Source: Bacillota bacterium (GTDB lineage Bacteria; Bacillota; Dethiobacteria; Dethiobacterales; Dethiobacteraceae). From it: a stretch of 11,582 nt of DNA. Both the position numbers and the translations under genes were made by a program. This document shows positions 6,005-11,582 of the stretch, piece after piece. Below the pieces are notes generated by a model. It worked only from the letters and a program-made list of their open reading frames with translations, was not told the origin of the DNA and made no database searches. How positions within the stretch are numbered: the stretch's first letter is position 1; each line of letters opens with the position of its first letter. Where the stretch lies: positions 1 to 11,582 of the forward strand of contig QLUI01000028.1 in assembly GCA_018725345.1 (NCBI GenBank), read 5' to 3'.

Positions 6005-6020
6005 GCAAGTAAGAACTTGC
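6005..6020 (+). promoter_or_regulatory. Hairpin abutting the ribosome-binding site of the TIGR04086-type gene
   Basis: GCAAGT (6005-6010) and ACTTGC (6015-6020) form a perfect 6-bp stem around the loop AAGA. The very next base begins the Shine-Dalgarno stretch GGAGGTGAG (6021-6029). Such placement could tune ribosome access or stabilise the mRNA end, but no regulator is implied by the sequence. Confidence 0.45.
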
Positions 6021-6034
6021 GGAGGTGAGCCCCA

Positions 6035-6433
6035 ATGCCGAGAAGAAGCGCCGCCATAGCGCAGCTTAAACCGCCTGTAGCAGTCGCTGTTATGGCCAAA
6101 GGAGTCCTCTATGCCTATTTTTTGTCGCTGATGGTATTTCTGATTTTTAGCGCCGTAATTCAGTATACTGCTCTTACGGAAGCTATCCTGCCGTATTTGG
6201 CTTACGCGACGTCCCTGGTTTCCATCTTTATTGGCGCAGCGTATGTAACTAAGCGGCTGGATGCCAAAGGTTGGTTAAATGGCGGGATAACAGGTCTGAT
6301 TTATTTAGTAGGTTTAGTAGTCTTCGGCATGATTTTGCTTCCTGATTTCGGGGTACATGTCGGCTATATAACGAAAGTTTTTCTGGCGTTTGTTACAGGC
6401 GCTGCGGGGGGAATCTTCGAAGTGAACTCCTAA
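6035..6433 (+). CDS. TIGR04086-type four-helix membrane protein (YrzE-like)
   Basis: This is a 132-residue hydrophobic protein. After a basic, proline-containing N-terminus (MPRRSAAIAQLKPP) it has four predicted membrane helices at about 23-42, 50-70, 82-102 and 111-128. Between helices 2 and 3 lies a short charged loop ending in KGWLNGG (78-84), typical of the TIGR04086 membrane family. Members of this family, such as YrzE of Bacillus subtilis, sit beside yajC/tgt in many spore-forming Bacillota. The function is unknown. The start ATG 6035 follows a strong GGAGGTGAG by five bases. The gene is the last before a clear terminator. The family call is by pattern and context, not by a search. Confidence 0.8.
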   Translation: MPRRSAAIAQLKPPVAVAVMAKGVLYAYFLSLMVFLIFSAVIQYTALTEAILPYLAYATSLVSIFIGAAYVTKRLDAKGWLNGGITGLIYLVGLVVFGMILLPDFGVHVGYITKVFLAFVTGAAGGIFEVNS

Positions 6434-6435
6434 TC

Positions 6436-6464
6436 AAAAGACCGTAAAGATGGTCTTTTTTTTT
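6436..6464 (+). terminator. Intrinsic terminator after the ruv-que-tgt-yajC block
   Basis: AAAAGACC (6436-6443) and GGTCTTTT (6452-6459) make an 8-bp stem with an 8-base loop, followed by an unbroken T run to 6464. It lies three bases after the stop codon of the membrane protein gene. The T run also forms the left part of the second copy of the dispersed repeat. Confidence 0.9.
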
Positions 6465-6508
6465 GCACAGGAAATTATATCCTACAGGGAAGCTACGATC
6501 CTATGCAA
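6453..6508 (+). repeat. Dispersed repeat, copy 2
   Basis: This matches 136-192. It shares GTCTTTTTT at the left, AGGAAATTAT in the middle and 22 identical bases at the right (6487-6508). The arms TTGCACAGGA (6463-6472) and TCCTATGCAA (6499-6508) pair with one C-A mismatch. The copy overlaps the terminator T run on the left and is followed by a run of ten A (6510-6519), so the outer edges are also complementary. It lies in an intergenic spacer, unlike copy 1, which lies beside a broken gene. Confidence 0.8.
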
Positions 6509-6556
6509 TAAAAAAAAAATTATTTACAACAGAAAAATTTGTGCAGGGGAATCATA

Positions 6557-6588
6557 TTTTAAACCGAACAATTTTTAAACCGAACAAT
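6557..6588 (+). repeat. 16-bp tandem duplication upstream of the SCP2-type gene
   Basis: TTTTAAACCGAACAAT occurs twice in direct tandem (6557-6572, 6573-6588) with no mismatch. The second copy reaches the upstream ATG (6587) of the following reading frame, so the duplication shapes the 5' leader of that gene. Possible meanings are a slippage product or a paired binding site. Confidence 0.85.
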
Positions 6589-6628
6589 GCCAGATAATTA
6601 TAAAAGAAGAAGGGAGTTGGATTTTTTG

Positions 6629-6949
6629 ATGAGTTTGCGTGATGTTTTTTTCAGTCTGCAACAGCGTTTGGACGGTCAGGAGATAAAAGGGTTAAACGGC
6701 ACTTTTCTGTTTGAGCTTGAGGGGGAGGAAGAAGGTCTCTACCATATTATTTTCATAGAGGGTAGTAGTAAGACGGGTGAGGGACCAGTCGTAGCGCCCA
6801 ATTTGACTGTGACTATGAGCAGCGAAGATTTTCGGGCTATGTTGGCGAAAGAGCTAAACGCCGCGGAGGCTTTCATGGGCGGCAAGTTGAAAGTTAAGGG
6901 TGACATGAGCTTAGCAATGAAACTGCAGTCATTTCTGTTACCTATTTGA
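6629..6949 (+). CDS. Stand-alone SCP2 sterol-binding-domain-like protein
   Basis: The 106-residue protein consists of a single SCP2-like domain: a helical start (SLRDVFFSLQQRLDG), strands around GTFLFELEG and YHIIFIEG, then PNLTVTMSSEDFRAML (58-72) and the characteristic AFMGGKLKVKGDMSLAMKL (81-99). SCP2 domains form a hydrophobic tunnel that binds lipids; the ligand of these small bacterial versions is not known and sterols are unlikely. The start is not certain. AGGGAG (6611-6616) lies 12 bases from ATG 6629 and 9 from TTG 6626, while ATG 6587 would add a charged 14-residue extension and lacks a good ribosome site. I prefer 6629 because MSLRD begins the domain. It is flanked by hairpins and appears to be transcribed on its own. 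Confidence 0.85.
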   Translation: MSLRDVFFSLQQRLDGQEIKGLNGTFLFELEGEEEGLYHIIFIEGSSKTGEGPVVAPNLTVTMSSEDFRAMLAKELNAAEAFMGGKLKVKGDMSLAMKLQSFLLPI

Positions 6950-6995
6950 ACAATTGCTTCTTTTGGCTGAAACAGCCAACTATTGCAAATTGTTT
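6949..6995 (+). terminator. Nested hairpin after the SCP2-type gene, possible terminator
   Basis: An inner perfect stem TTGGCTG/CAGCCAA (6963-6969, 6973-6979) with an AAA loop is enclosed by outer arms AACAATT/AATTGTT (6949-6955, 6988-6994), extended by a GC pair with one bulged A. The outer arms begin at the last base of the stop codon. Only a short T stretch follows, so this may act as a weak terminator or protect the mRNA end. Confidence 0.5.
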
Positions 6996-7009
6996 AATGT
7001 TTGCGGGAT

Positions 7010-7024
7010 TTCTGGTCACCAGAA
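7010..7024. promoter_or_regulatory. Perfect 15-bp palindrome upstream of the trp promoter, candidate operator
   Basis: TTCTGGT-C-ACCAGAA is a perfect dyad around base 7017, ending eight bases before the -35 box of the trp promoter. The TGGT...ACCA core resembles sites of winged-helix dimeric regulators such as GntR-type proteins, but that link is an inference. It centres about 50 bases before the expected transcription start, a position typical of activators. The T-box alone would suffice for tryptophan control, so a second layer would be notable. Confidence 0.4.
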
Positions 7025-7031
7025 TAATTGA

Positions 7032-7060
7032 TTGACACCGTCTTTTTGCTGTGCTAGACT
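7032..7060 (+). promoter_or_regulatory. Sigma-A-type promoter of the trp operon
   Basis: TTGACA (7032-7037), a 17-base spacer and TAGACT (7055-7060) form a close match to the vegetative consensus, with a perfect -35 box. Transcription would start near 7067-7070, just before the T-box stem I sequence. Confidence 0.85.
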
Positions 7061-7067
7061 TGAAACA

Positions 7068-7348
7068 AAGATGATGACTAGGAATAGTAAGCGGAGTGTG
7101 GACTTTTTTCAGAGAGTCGGGGCAGGTGAGATTCCGGCAAAAGGACTGTCGTTGAATGGGCCTATGAGTTGCGGACCGAAGTTTAAGTAGGCTCCGACGG
7201 ATTGTTCCACCGTTACAGGGAACGGGGTATCGGACGTTTTACTGCTTCTCCCGTACCTGTCAAAGCGAGTCTGCGAATATTGTAGGCTAAAGAAGGTGGC
7301 ACCGCGAAAGCATAGTCTTTCGTCCTTCCCAGGACGAGAGGCTTTTTT
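7068..7348 (+). promoter_or_regulatory. Tryptophan-specific T-box riboswitch leader
   Basis: T-box leaders read the charging state of a matching tRNA and stop transcription when it is aminoacylated. Seen here in order: stem I with GATGAC (7073-7078) and AGAGAGTC (7111-7118), a specifier segment GAATGGGCC in which UGG (7157-7159) is the tryptophan codon, the conserved AAGTAGG linker (7185-7191), and the T-box core AAGGTGGCACCGCG (7293-7306). In the core, UGGC (7297-7300) would pair with a tRNA 3' end GCCA; the G discriminator base agrees with bacterial tRNA-Trp. GAAGG (7292-7296) and GCG (7304-7306) can pair with CGUCCUUC (7321-7328) to form the antiterminator, which excludes the terminator. 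The leader precedes trpE, so codon and genes agree. Confidence 0.95.
7314..7348 (+). terminator. T-box-controlled intrinsic terminator
   Basis: AGTCTTTCGTCCT (7314-7326) and AGGACGAGAGGCT (7331-7343) form a 13-bp stem with a TCCC loop, followed by six T (7343-7348). Bases 7321-7326 are shared with the antiterminator, so the two structures cannot coexist. This is the switch that decides whether RNA polymerase reaches trpE. Confidence 0.93.
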
Positions 7349-7378
7349 ATTTGTCAAAAAATAGAGGAGGAACCGAAA

Positions 7379-8845
7379 ATGGAGCTGGCGGCGGCAGCGA
7401 AAAGCTGCACCAAGAGAGTGACTTTATCCCGGACACTGGCGGATGATTTAGAAACGCCGATTTCCGCCTTTCTTAAACTGTGCCCGGCAGGCCCGGCATT
7501 TATGTTGGAAAGTGCGGCGGGCGGAGAACAAGTAGCAAGATATTCATTCCTCGGGTATAATCCGTTTTTGACGCTGAAAGCGGAGGGAATCAATGTCGAG
7601 CTAATATGGCGGGACGGCTTGAGAGAAATGAGGAATGGCGGACCTTTCGAGGTGTTGCGGCAGTTGCTGCAGGAATACGCTGTAGAGTTCCAAGCGGATA
7701 TGCCTCGTTTTTCCGGTGGAGCGGTAGGATACTTCAGCTATGACTTAGCATCGATCCTAGAACCGGTAGGGGAGCTGCCGGCAGATGAATTGGCTTTACC
7801 TGCCGCCTATCTGCAATTTATGGAAAATATGGTAATCTTCGATCATTTTACTCACAAAATTCATCTTACAGTGAATCGTTTATTGCGAGCAGGGGAGGAG
7901 CGGCAGGCTGGAGAAGAAGCAGCCGCCAAATCGCTCCAAACGATGGAGGATTTGCTGGCCGGTCCGCTCCCCGAACAGGAAACAAAGGGGGCGAAGAAGT
8001 CGCTTGCGGCTCCTGTGAGCAACATCACGAAAAAAATTTTTGTGGAGAATGTCAGCAGAGCCAAAGAGTATATCTGCGCAGGACATGTTTTTCAGGTGGT
8101 GCTCTCGCAGCGGTTTATCGTACCTATTACTGAAGACACGTTGACAATCTACCGACGGTTGCGCCGCGTCAGCCCTTCCCCATATATGTTTCTGCTCCGC
8201 TACCCAGATGTGACGCTGGTGGGAGCATCACCTGAAATGCTAACTCGGGTCGAGGGAAAAAGGGTGACTACCCGTCCCATTGCCGGTACGCGGCGCAGGG
8301 GTGCGTCAGAAGAAGAAGACAGGGTTTTGGCGGCTGAGCTGCAAAATGACCCGAAAGAAACGGCAGAACATGCGATGTTGGTAGATTTGGGCAGAAATGA
8401 TCTTGGACGTGTCTCAAAATATGGCACTGTGAATGTGAGGCAATACGCCAAAGTTGAACGGTTTTCACATGTAATGCATCTAGTCAGCGAGGTGAGTGGC
8501 GAACTGGCAGAAAGTTATGATGCTATAGATGCTTTAATGGCCTGTTTTCCTGCCGGGACATTGACGGGAGCACCTAAAGTACGTGCTATGCAGATCATCA
8601 ATGAGCTGGAAACGGCAAAACGCGGGCCTTACGGCGGGGCAGTGGGGTATTTTGACTTCAGTGGTAATATGGATACTTGTATTACTATCCGTACCATGGT
8701 GATTAAAGGGCAGAAGGCTTATATTCAAACCGGAGCCGGTATTGTAGCCGACTCGGCGGCTGAGGCAGAATATAATGAAACAATGCAAAAAGCAGAGGCA
8801 ATGTTTGCCACACTGGGGGTGAAACAGCTTGATTGCCGTGATTGA
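7379..8845 (+). CDS. trpE: Anthranilate synthase component I
   Basis: TrpE converts chorismate to anthranilate using ammonia supplied by TrpG, the committed step of tryptophan synthesis. The 488-residue protein is full length. The N-terminal part has the feedback-binding element MLES (42-45) with Arg54, Tyr55 and Ser56 ten residues on, so inhibition by tryptophan is likely. The chorismate-binding domain shows SPEML (around Glu286), RPIAGTRRRG (299-308), HAMLVDLGRNDLGRV (331-345), FPAGTLTGAPKVRAM (around 390-405) and GAGIVADSAAEAEY near the end. The T-G-A-P-K signature and TrpG next door favour TrpE over PabB or isochorismate synthase. ATG 7379 lies eight bases after AGGAGG (7365-7370). It overlaps trpG by 17 bases and is the first gene after the T-box. 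Confidence 0.98.
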   Translation: MELAAAAKSCTKRVTLSRTLADDLETPISAFLKLCPAGPAFMLESAAGGEQVARYSFLGYNPFLTLKAEGINVELIWRDGLREMRNGGPFEVLRQLLQEYAVEFQADMPRFSGGAVGYFSYDLASILEPVGELPADELALPAAYLQFMENMVIFDHFTHKIHLTVNRLLRAGEERQAGEEAAAKSLQTMEDLLAGPLPEQETKGAKKSLAAPVSNITKKIFVENVSRAKEYICAGHVFQVVLSQRFIVPITEDTLTIYRRLRRVSPSPYMFLLRYPDVTLVGASPEMLTRVEGKRVTTRPIAGTRRRGASEEEDRVLAAELQNDPKETAEHAMLVDLGRNDLGRVSKYGTVNVRQYAKVERFSHVMHLVSEVSGELAESYDAIDALMACFPAGTLTGAPKVRAMQIINELETAKRGPYGGAVGYFDFSGNMDTCITIRTMVIKGQKAYIQTGAGIVADSAAEAEYNETMQKAEAMFATLGVKQLDCRD

Positions 8846-9401
8846 TAACTACGATTCCTTTACCTATAATTTAGTACAATACTTTGGCGAGCTGGGGCGA
8901 GAGCCGTTTGTATTGCGTAATGATTCCTTTACTCTAAAGCAGTTGGCTGAGAAAAACCCAGAGGCCATTGTGATTTCGCCTGGGCCCGGAACGCCTATGG
9001 ACGCAGGTTTGTCCTTGGCAGTAATTGAGAAATTTAAAGGGAGGGTGCCTATTTTTGGTGTTTGCCTTGGTCATCAGGCTATCGGGCAAAACTTCGGCGG
9101 TGAAATTATCCGGGCGCCAGAGCCGGTACACGGCAAACCGGCAGAAGTGCATCACTTTGGAGACACACTCTTTGCCGGACTTGGCAGCCCGTTTAAAGCA
9201 GCCAGATACCACTCCCTGATTATCAGACGGGAAACACTCCCGCAGTGTTTGACTGTGGTGGCAGAAACTGCTGACGGCTTGATTATGGCGATACGCCACA
9301 AATTTTTTCCGATTATAGGGGTACAGTTTCACCCGGAATCAATTATTACTCCGGAAGGAAAAAAAATTTTAGCTAATTTTTTGGGAGGCATGGCGGCATG
9401 A
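8829..9401 (+). CDS. trpG: Anthranilate synthase component II (glutamine amidotransferase)
   Basis: TrpG hydrolyses glutamine and channels ammonia to TrpE. The 190-residue class I amidotransferase has its catalytic triad Cys79 in FGVCLGHQAIGQ, His168 and Glu170 in VQFHPESI. PGPGTPMDAGLS and RYHSLII are also family motifs. The start is a TTG at 8829, which gives the typical opening MIAVIDNYDSFTYNLVQ and has GGGGGTG (8815-8821) seven bases upstream; the first ATG-less alternative (GTG 8838) would remove conserved residues. It begins inside trpE and shares ATGA with trpD. Since TrpG and PabA are nearly identical families, it may also serve folate synthesis if no separate pabA exists. Confidence 0.97.
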   Translation: MIAVIDNYDSFTYNLVQYFGELGREPFVLRNDSFTLKQLAEKNPEAIVISPGPGTPMDAGLSLAVIEKFKGRVPIFGVCLGHQAIGQNFGGEIIRAPEPVHGKPAEVHHFGDTLFAGLGSPFKAARYHSLIIRRETLPQCLTVVAETADGLIMAIRHKFFPIIGVQFHPESIITPEGKKILANFLGGMAA

Positions 9402-10432
9402 GAGATATTCTTAGTAAGCTCTGTGCAAGGATTAGCTTGACTGAGGAGGAAGCAAGGGCTGCCATGGCGTCCATAATGGACGGGGCGGCTACCCCGGCAC
9501 AGGTAGCCGCCTTTCTGGTAGCTTTGAAGATGAAAGGTGAGACTGTGGCTGAAGTTTATGGCTGTGCCTCAGCCATGCGGGAGCGCGTGGAAAAAGTTGA
9601 GAGCACGCGCAAAGAGCTGACAGACACTTGTGGTACCGGCGGAGACTGCCGCGGCACCTTTAATATTTCGACTGCCGCCGCCTTAGTAGCTGCGGGGGCA
9701 GGGCTTGGGTTGGCTAAACATGGAAATCGTGCAGTATCTAGCAAATGTGGTTCAGCCGATGTGTTGGAAGCGCTCGGGATTAGACTAGAGTTGACGCCGC
9801 AGGAAATGGGCAAGTGTTTAAACGAGCTGGGAATTGCTTTTTTGTATGCGCCGGCTTTACACAAATCCATGAAATATGCTACGGCTCCCAGGCGGGAGGT
9901 GGGCGTGCGTTCCATCTTCAACCTGCTTGGACCTTTAACTAACCCGGCCGGAGTGAAGCGTCAGGTGTTAGGAGTTTGTTCACCAGAACTAGTGGTGCTG
10001 TTAGCTGAAGTGGTGCTGCTTCAGGGGGTGAAGCACGCTTTGGTAGTTCACGGCCAAGATGGCAGTGACGAGCTGACCTTGGCCGGCGTTACACAGGTCT
10101 GTGAAGTCCGTGAAGGAAGCATGGTACACTATAACGTAACACCTCAGGAAGTCGGCTTGCAACAGGTATCTGCGGATGCGCTGGCAGGCGGTGGGCCGGC
10201 TGAAAATGCCAAGCTTATTTTAACTATCTTGCAGGGGAAAAAGGGGCCACAGAGAGATGTGGTATTGTTGAATGCGGGAGCCGCCTTGTATGTTGGTGGT
10301 ATGGCCGAAAACATCAAAGAGGGCGTAGTGCTGGCGCAGTTTGCTATTAATAGTGGCGCTGCTCTGGAGAAGTTAACTGCGCTACAACGGTTTGTCGGAG
10401 GGGAAAAAGATGCTTTCACAAATAGTGGCTAA
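9398..10432 (+). CDS. trpD: Anthranilate phosphoribosyltransferase
   Basis: TrpD transfers the phosphoribosyl group of PRPP to anthranilate. The 344-residue protein is of normal length and is not fused to TrpG. Visible motifs are the PRPP-binding CGTGGD (78-83), KHGNRAVSSKCGSADVLE (107-124), the anthranilate-contacting Arg165/Arg166 region followed by RSIFNLLGPLTNP (171-183), and the metal-binding DGSDE (221-225). ATG 9398 overlaps the trpG stop as ATGA, and the start region is preceded by a GGGAGG stretch. Its end overlaps trpC by 23 bases. Confidence 0.98.
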   Translation: MRDILSKLCARISLTEEEARAAMASIMDGAATPAQVAAFLVALKMKGETVAEVYGCASAMRERVEKVESTRKELTDTCGTGGDCRGTFNISTAAALVAAGAGLGLAKHGNRAVSSKCGSADVLEALGIRLELTPQEMGKCLNELGIAFLYAPALHKSMKYATAPRREVGVRSIFNLLGPLTNPAGVKRQVLGVCSPELVVLLAEVVLLQGVKHALVVHGQDGSDELTLAGVTQVCEVREGSMVHYNVTPQEVGLQQVSADALAGGGPAENAKLILTILQGKKGPQRDVVLLNAGAALYVGGMAENIKEGVVLAQFAINSGAALEKLTALQRFVGGEKDAFTNSG

Positions 10433-11198
10433 GAAAAAGGTGCGGGTGGCTGCAGCCTCTGCCAGCCTGTCATTGCGAGAATTAAAAATTCGCTTGGCTG
10501 ATGCCAAGCCGCTGCGCCCTTTCGGCGAGAGCTTAGAGCAACCGGGCATGTCATTAATTGGGGAAGTCAAAAAGGCTTCACCATCAAAAGGAAATCTTGG
10601 ATTGAGCGCGGCCGTTGAGGTATTGGCCAAGCAGTATGAAAAGGGCGGCGCACATGCAATCTCTGTATTGACAGAGGAAGATTATTTTTTAGGCAGCGTT
10701 GCTGATTTACAAGCAGTCCGCGATGCGGTTGGCTTGCCCGTATTGCGCAAAGATTTTGTGTTGACAGAATACCAACTTTATGAGACCTGTTATTTGAAAG
10801 CAGACGCGGTCCTCTTAATTGCCCGCCTGCTTTCTCGCAGTCAACTGCAGGAATATTTGTGTATTTGCCGGGAATTGAAGCTAGGCGTCTTAGTAGAAGC
10901 TCACAACAGTAGAGAAGTAGAATTCGCTTTGCTCGCCGGGGCAAAAATTTTGGGGATAAATAATCGGGATCTGGCAACTTTTAAGATTGATTTAGGCCTC
11001 ACCGTCTCGTTAGCGGAAATGATCCCCGAAGATGTGATTCTGGTAAGCGAAAGCGGTATCGAAACAGCCGCCGAGGTGGCAATGCTGAAAGCAGCTAAGG
11101 TAGATGCAGTCTTGGTTGGGGAAACCCTGGTGCGTTCCCATGACGCGGTTGCAAAAATCAGAGAACTTTTGGCAGGAGAAAAAGATGACCAGAATTAA
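10410..11198 (+). CDS. trpC: Indole-3-glycerol-phosphate synthase
   Basis: TrpC closes the indole ring from carboxyphenylamino-deoxyribulose phosphate. From ATG 10410 the protein has 262 residues, normal for a monofunctional (beta/alpha)8 enzyme. Catalytic residues sit in their motifs: Glu52 and Lys54 in EVKKASPSKG, Lys114 in LRKDF, Glu163 in LVEAH, Asn184 in GINNRDL and Ser215 in SESGI; the phosphate loop GETLV follows. I prefer ATG 10410 over the in-frame TTG at 10392 because GGAGGGG (10397-10403) is six bases before the ATG and MLSQIVAKKKVRV matches the usual N-terminus. It overlaps trpD by 23 and trpF by 14 bases. Confidence 0.97.
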   Translation: MLSQIVAKKKVRVAAASASLSLRELKIRLADAKPLRPFGESLEQPGMSLIGEVKKASPSKGNLGLSAAVEVLAKQYEKGGAHAISVLTEEDYFLGSVADLQAVRDAVGLPVLRKDFVLTEYQLYETCYLKADAVLLIARLLSRSQLQEYLCICRELKLGVLVEAHNSREVEFALLAGAKILGINNRDLATFKIDLGLTVSLAEMIPEDVILVSESGIETAAEVAMLKAAKVDAVLVGETLVRSHDAVAKIRELLAGEKDDQN

Positions 11199-11582
11199 GA
11201 TTTGCGGTATTGTCAGTGTGGAGGATGCTCTTTGCTGTGTCCGAGCCGGCGCCGATGCGCTGGGATTTGTGTTTGCAAAAAGTCCGCGACGGGTAGAGTT
11301 GGCTTTGGCTCGGGAAATTACTGCCTCGCTACCGCCGTTTATCCAGCGCGTCGGCGTTTTTGTTAATGAAGAACGAACACAGGTGGAGCATATTGCCTCA
11401 TTTACCGGTTTGACCGCCCTCCAGTTTCATGGCCAAGAAGAGGCTGATTATTGTAACAGTTTTTCATTGCCGGTGATCAAAGCAGTTGCGGTCAAGTCTG
11501 CGGCTGATTTAGCAGGGCTTGATGATTTTCCCGCGGCGGCAATCCTGCTTGATACCTATGATCCGCAATTGGCAGGTGGTAC
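11185..11582 (+). CDS. trpF: Phosphoribosylanthranilate isomerase, 3' end outside the window
   Basis: TrpF performs the Amadori rearrangement between the TrpD and TrpC steps. The window holds about 132 codons of an expected 200 or so, open to the edge. KICGI carries the catalytic Cys7, and LLDTYDPQLAGGT near the edge carries the general acid Asp123. FGFVFAKSPRRV-like and VGVFVNE motifs of the family are also present (DALGFVFAKSPRRVE, VGVFVNE). ATG 11185 lies six bases after AGGAG (11174-11178), within the end of trpC. It is a separate gene, not fused to trpC as in enterobacteria. Confidence 0.96.
   Translation, partial: MTRIKICGIVSVEDALCCVRAGADALGFVFAKSPRRVELALAREITASLPPFIQRVGVFVNEERTQVEHIASFTGLTALQFHGQEEADYCNSFSLPVIKAVAVKSAADLAGLDDFPAAAILLDTYDPQLAGG

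Noticed and set aside
136..6508. The two repeat copies as part of a CRISPR array
   Set aside because: There are only two copies, 6.3 kb apart, with no regular spacers and no cas genes.
8934..9332. 132-codon minus-strand open frame inside trpG
   Set aside because: It is an antisense shadow of conserved trpG codons with no start signal.
9556..9921. 121-codon minus-strand open frame inside trpD
   Set aside because: It is an antisense shadow; trpD motifs in the + frame are intact.

Overview
The window looks like a chromosomal segment of a mid-GC Gram-positive bacterium of the phylum Bacillota, most likely from the Clostridia or Negativicutes. This rests on a tRNA-sensing T-box leader in front of the tryptophan operon, strong purine-rich Shine-Dalgarno sequences, frequent TTG start codons, and the ruvCAB / tgt / yajC / TIGR04086-type gene order. 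All genes I can support are on the + strand. Most of the window is ordinary housekeeping and biosynthetic DNA, and I do not see a new defence or mobile system. The unusual parts are non-coding or decayed: the first 850 bases, the 6434-6628 spacer, and the 6949-7030 spacer.

Region 1 (1-850) holds no intact gene. From about 326 to 787 it carries the remains of rimO, the ribosomal protein S12 methylthiotransferase gene, broken by frameshifts, three internal in-frame stops and two large internal deletions. Upstream of it (about 45-327) is a hairpin-rich, TTAA-flanked stretch that may be a small inserted element. It contains a 57-bp sequence repeated at 6453-6508. A hairpin that could be a terminator closes the region at 818-849.

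Region 2 (952-2702 and on to 3753) has yedF (selenium-associated TusA/DsrE-type protein), then ruvC, ruvA and ruvB, which encode the complete Holliday-junction resolvasome. ruvC and ruvA overlap.

Region 3 (3762-6464) has queH, a DUF2905 membrane protein, tgt, yajC and a TIGR04086-type membrane protein, ending at a clear intrinsic terminator. queH and tgt act in the same pathway: Tgt inserts preQ1 into tRNA and QueH does the final epoxyqueuosine reduction. queA, which supplies the step between them and often sits next to tgt in Bacillota, is not here.

Region 4 (6453-7030) has the second copy of the repeat, a 16-bp tandem duplication, a small stand-alone SCP2-type protein gene, a nested hairpin and a perfect 15-bp palindrome just upstream of the trp promoter.

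Region 5 (7032-11582) is the tryptophan operon. A consensus-like promoter and a T-box leader with a UGG (Trp) specifier and a terminator/antiterminator switch lead into trpE, trpG, trpD, trpC and trpF. Each gene overlaps the next by 4-23 bases, which suggests tight translational coupling. trpF is cut by the window edge; trpB and trpA would be expected beyond it.
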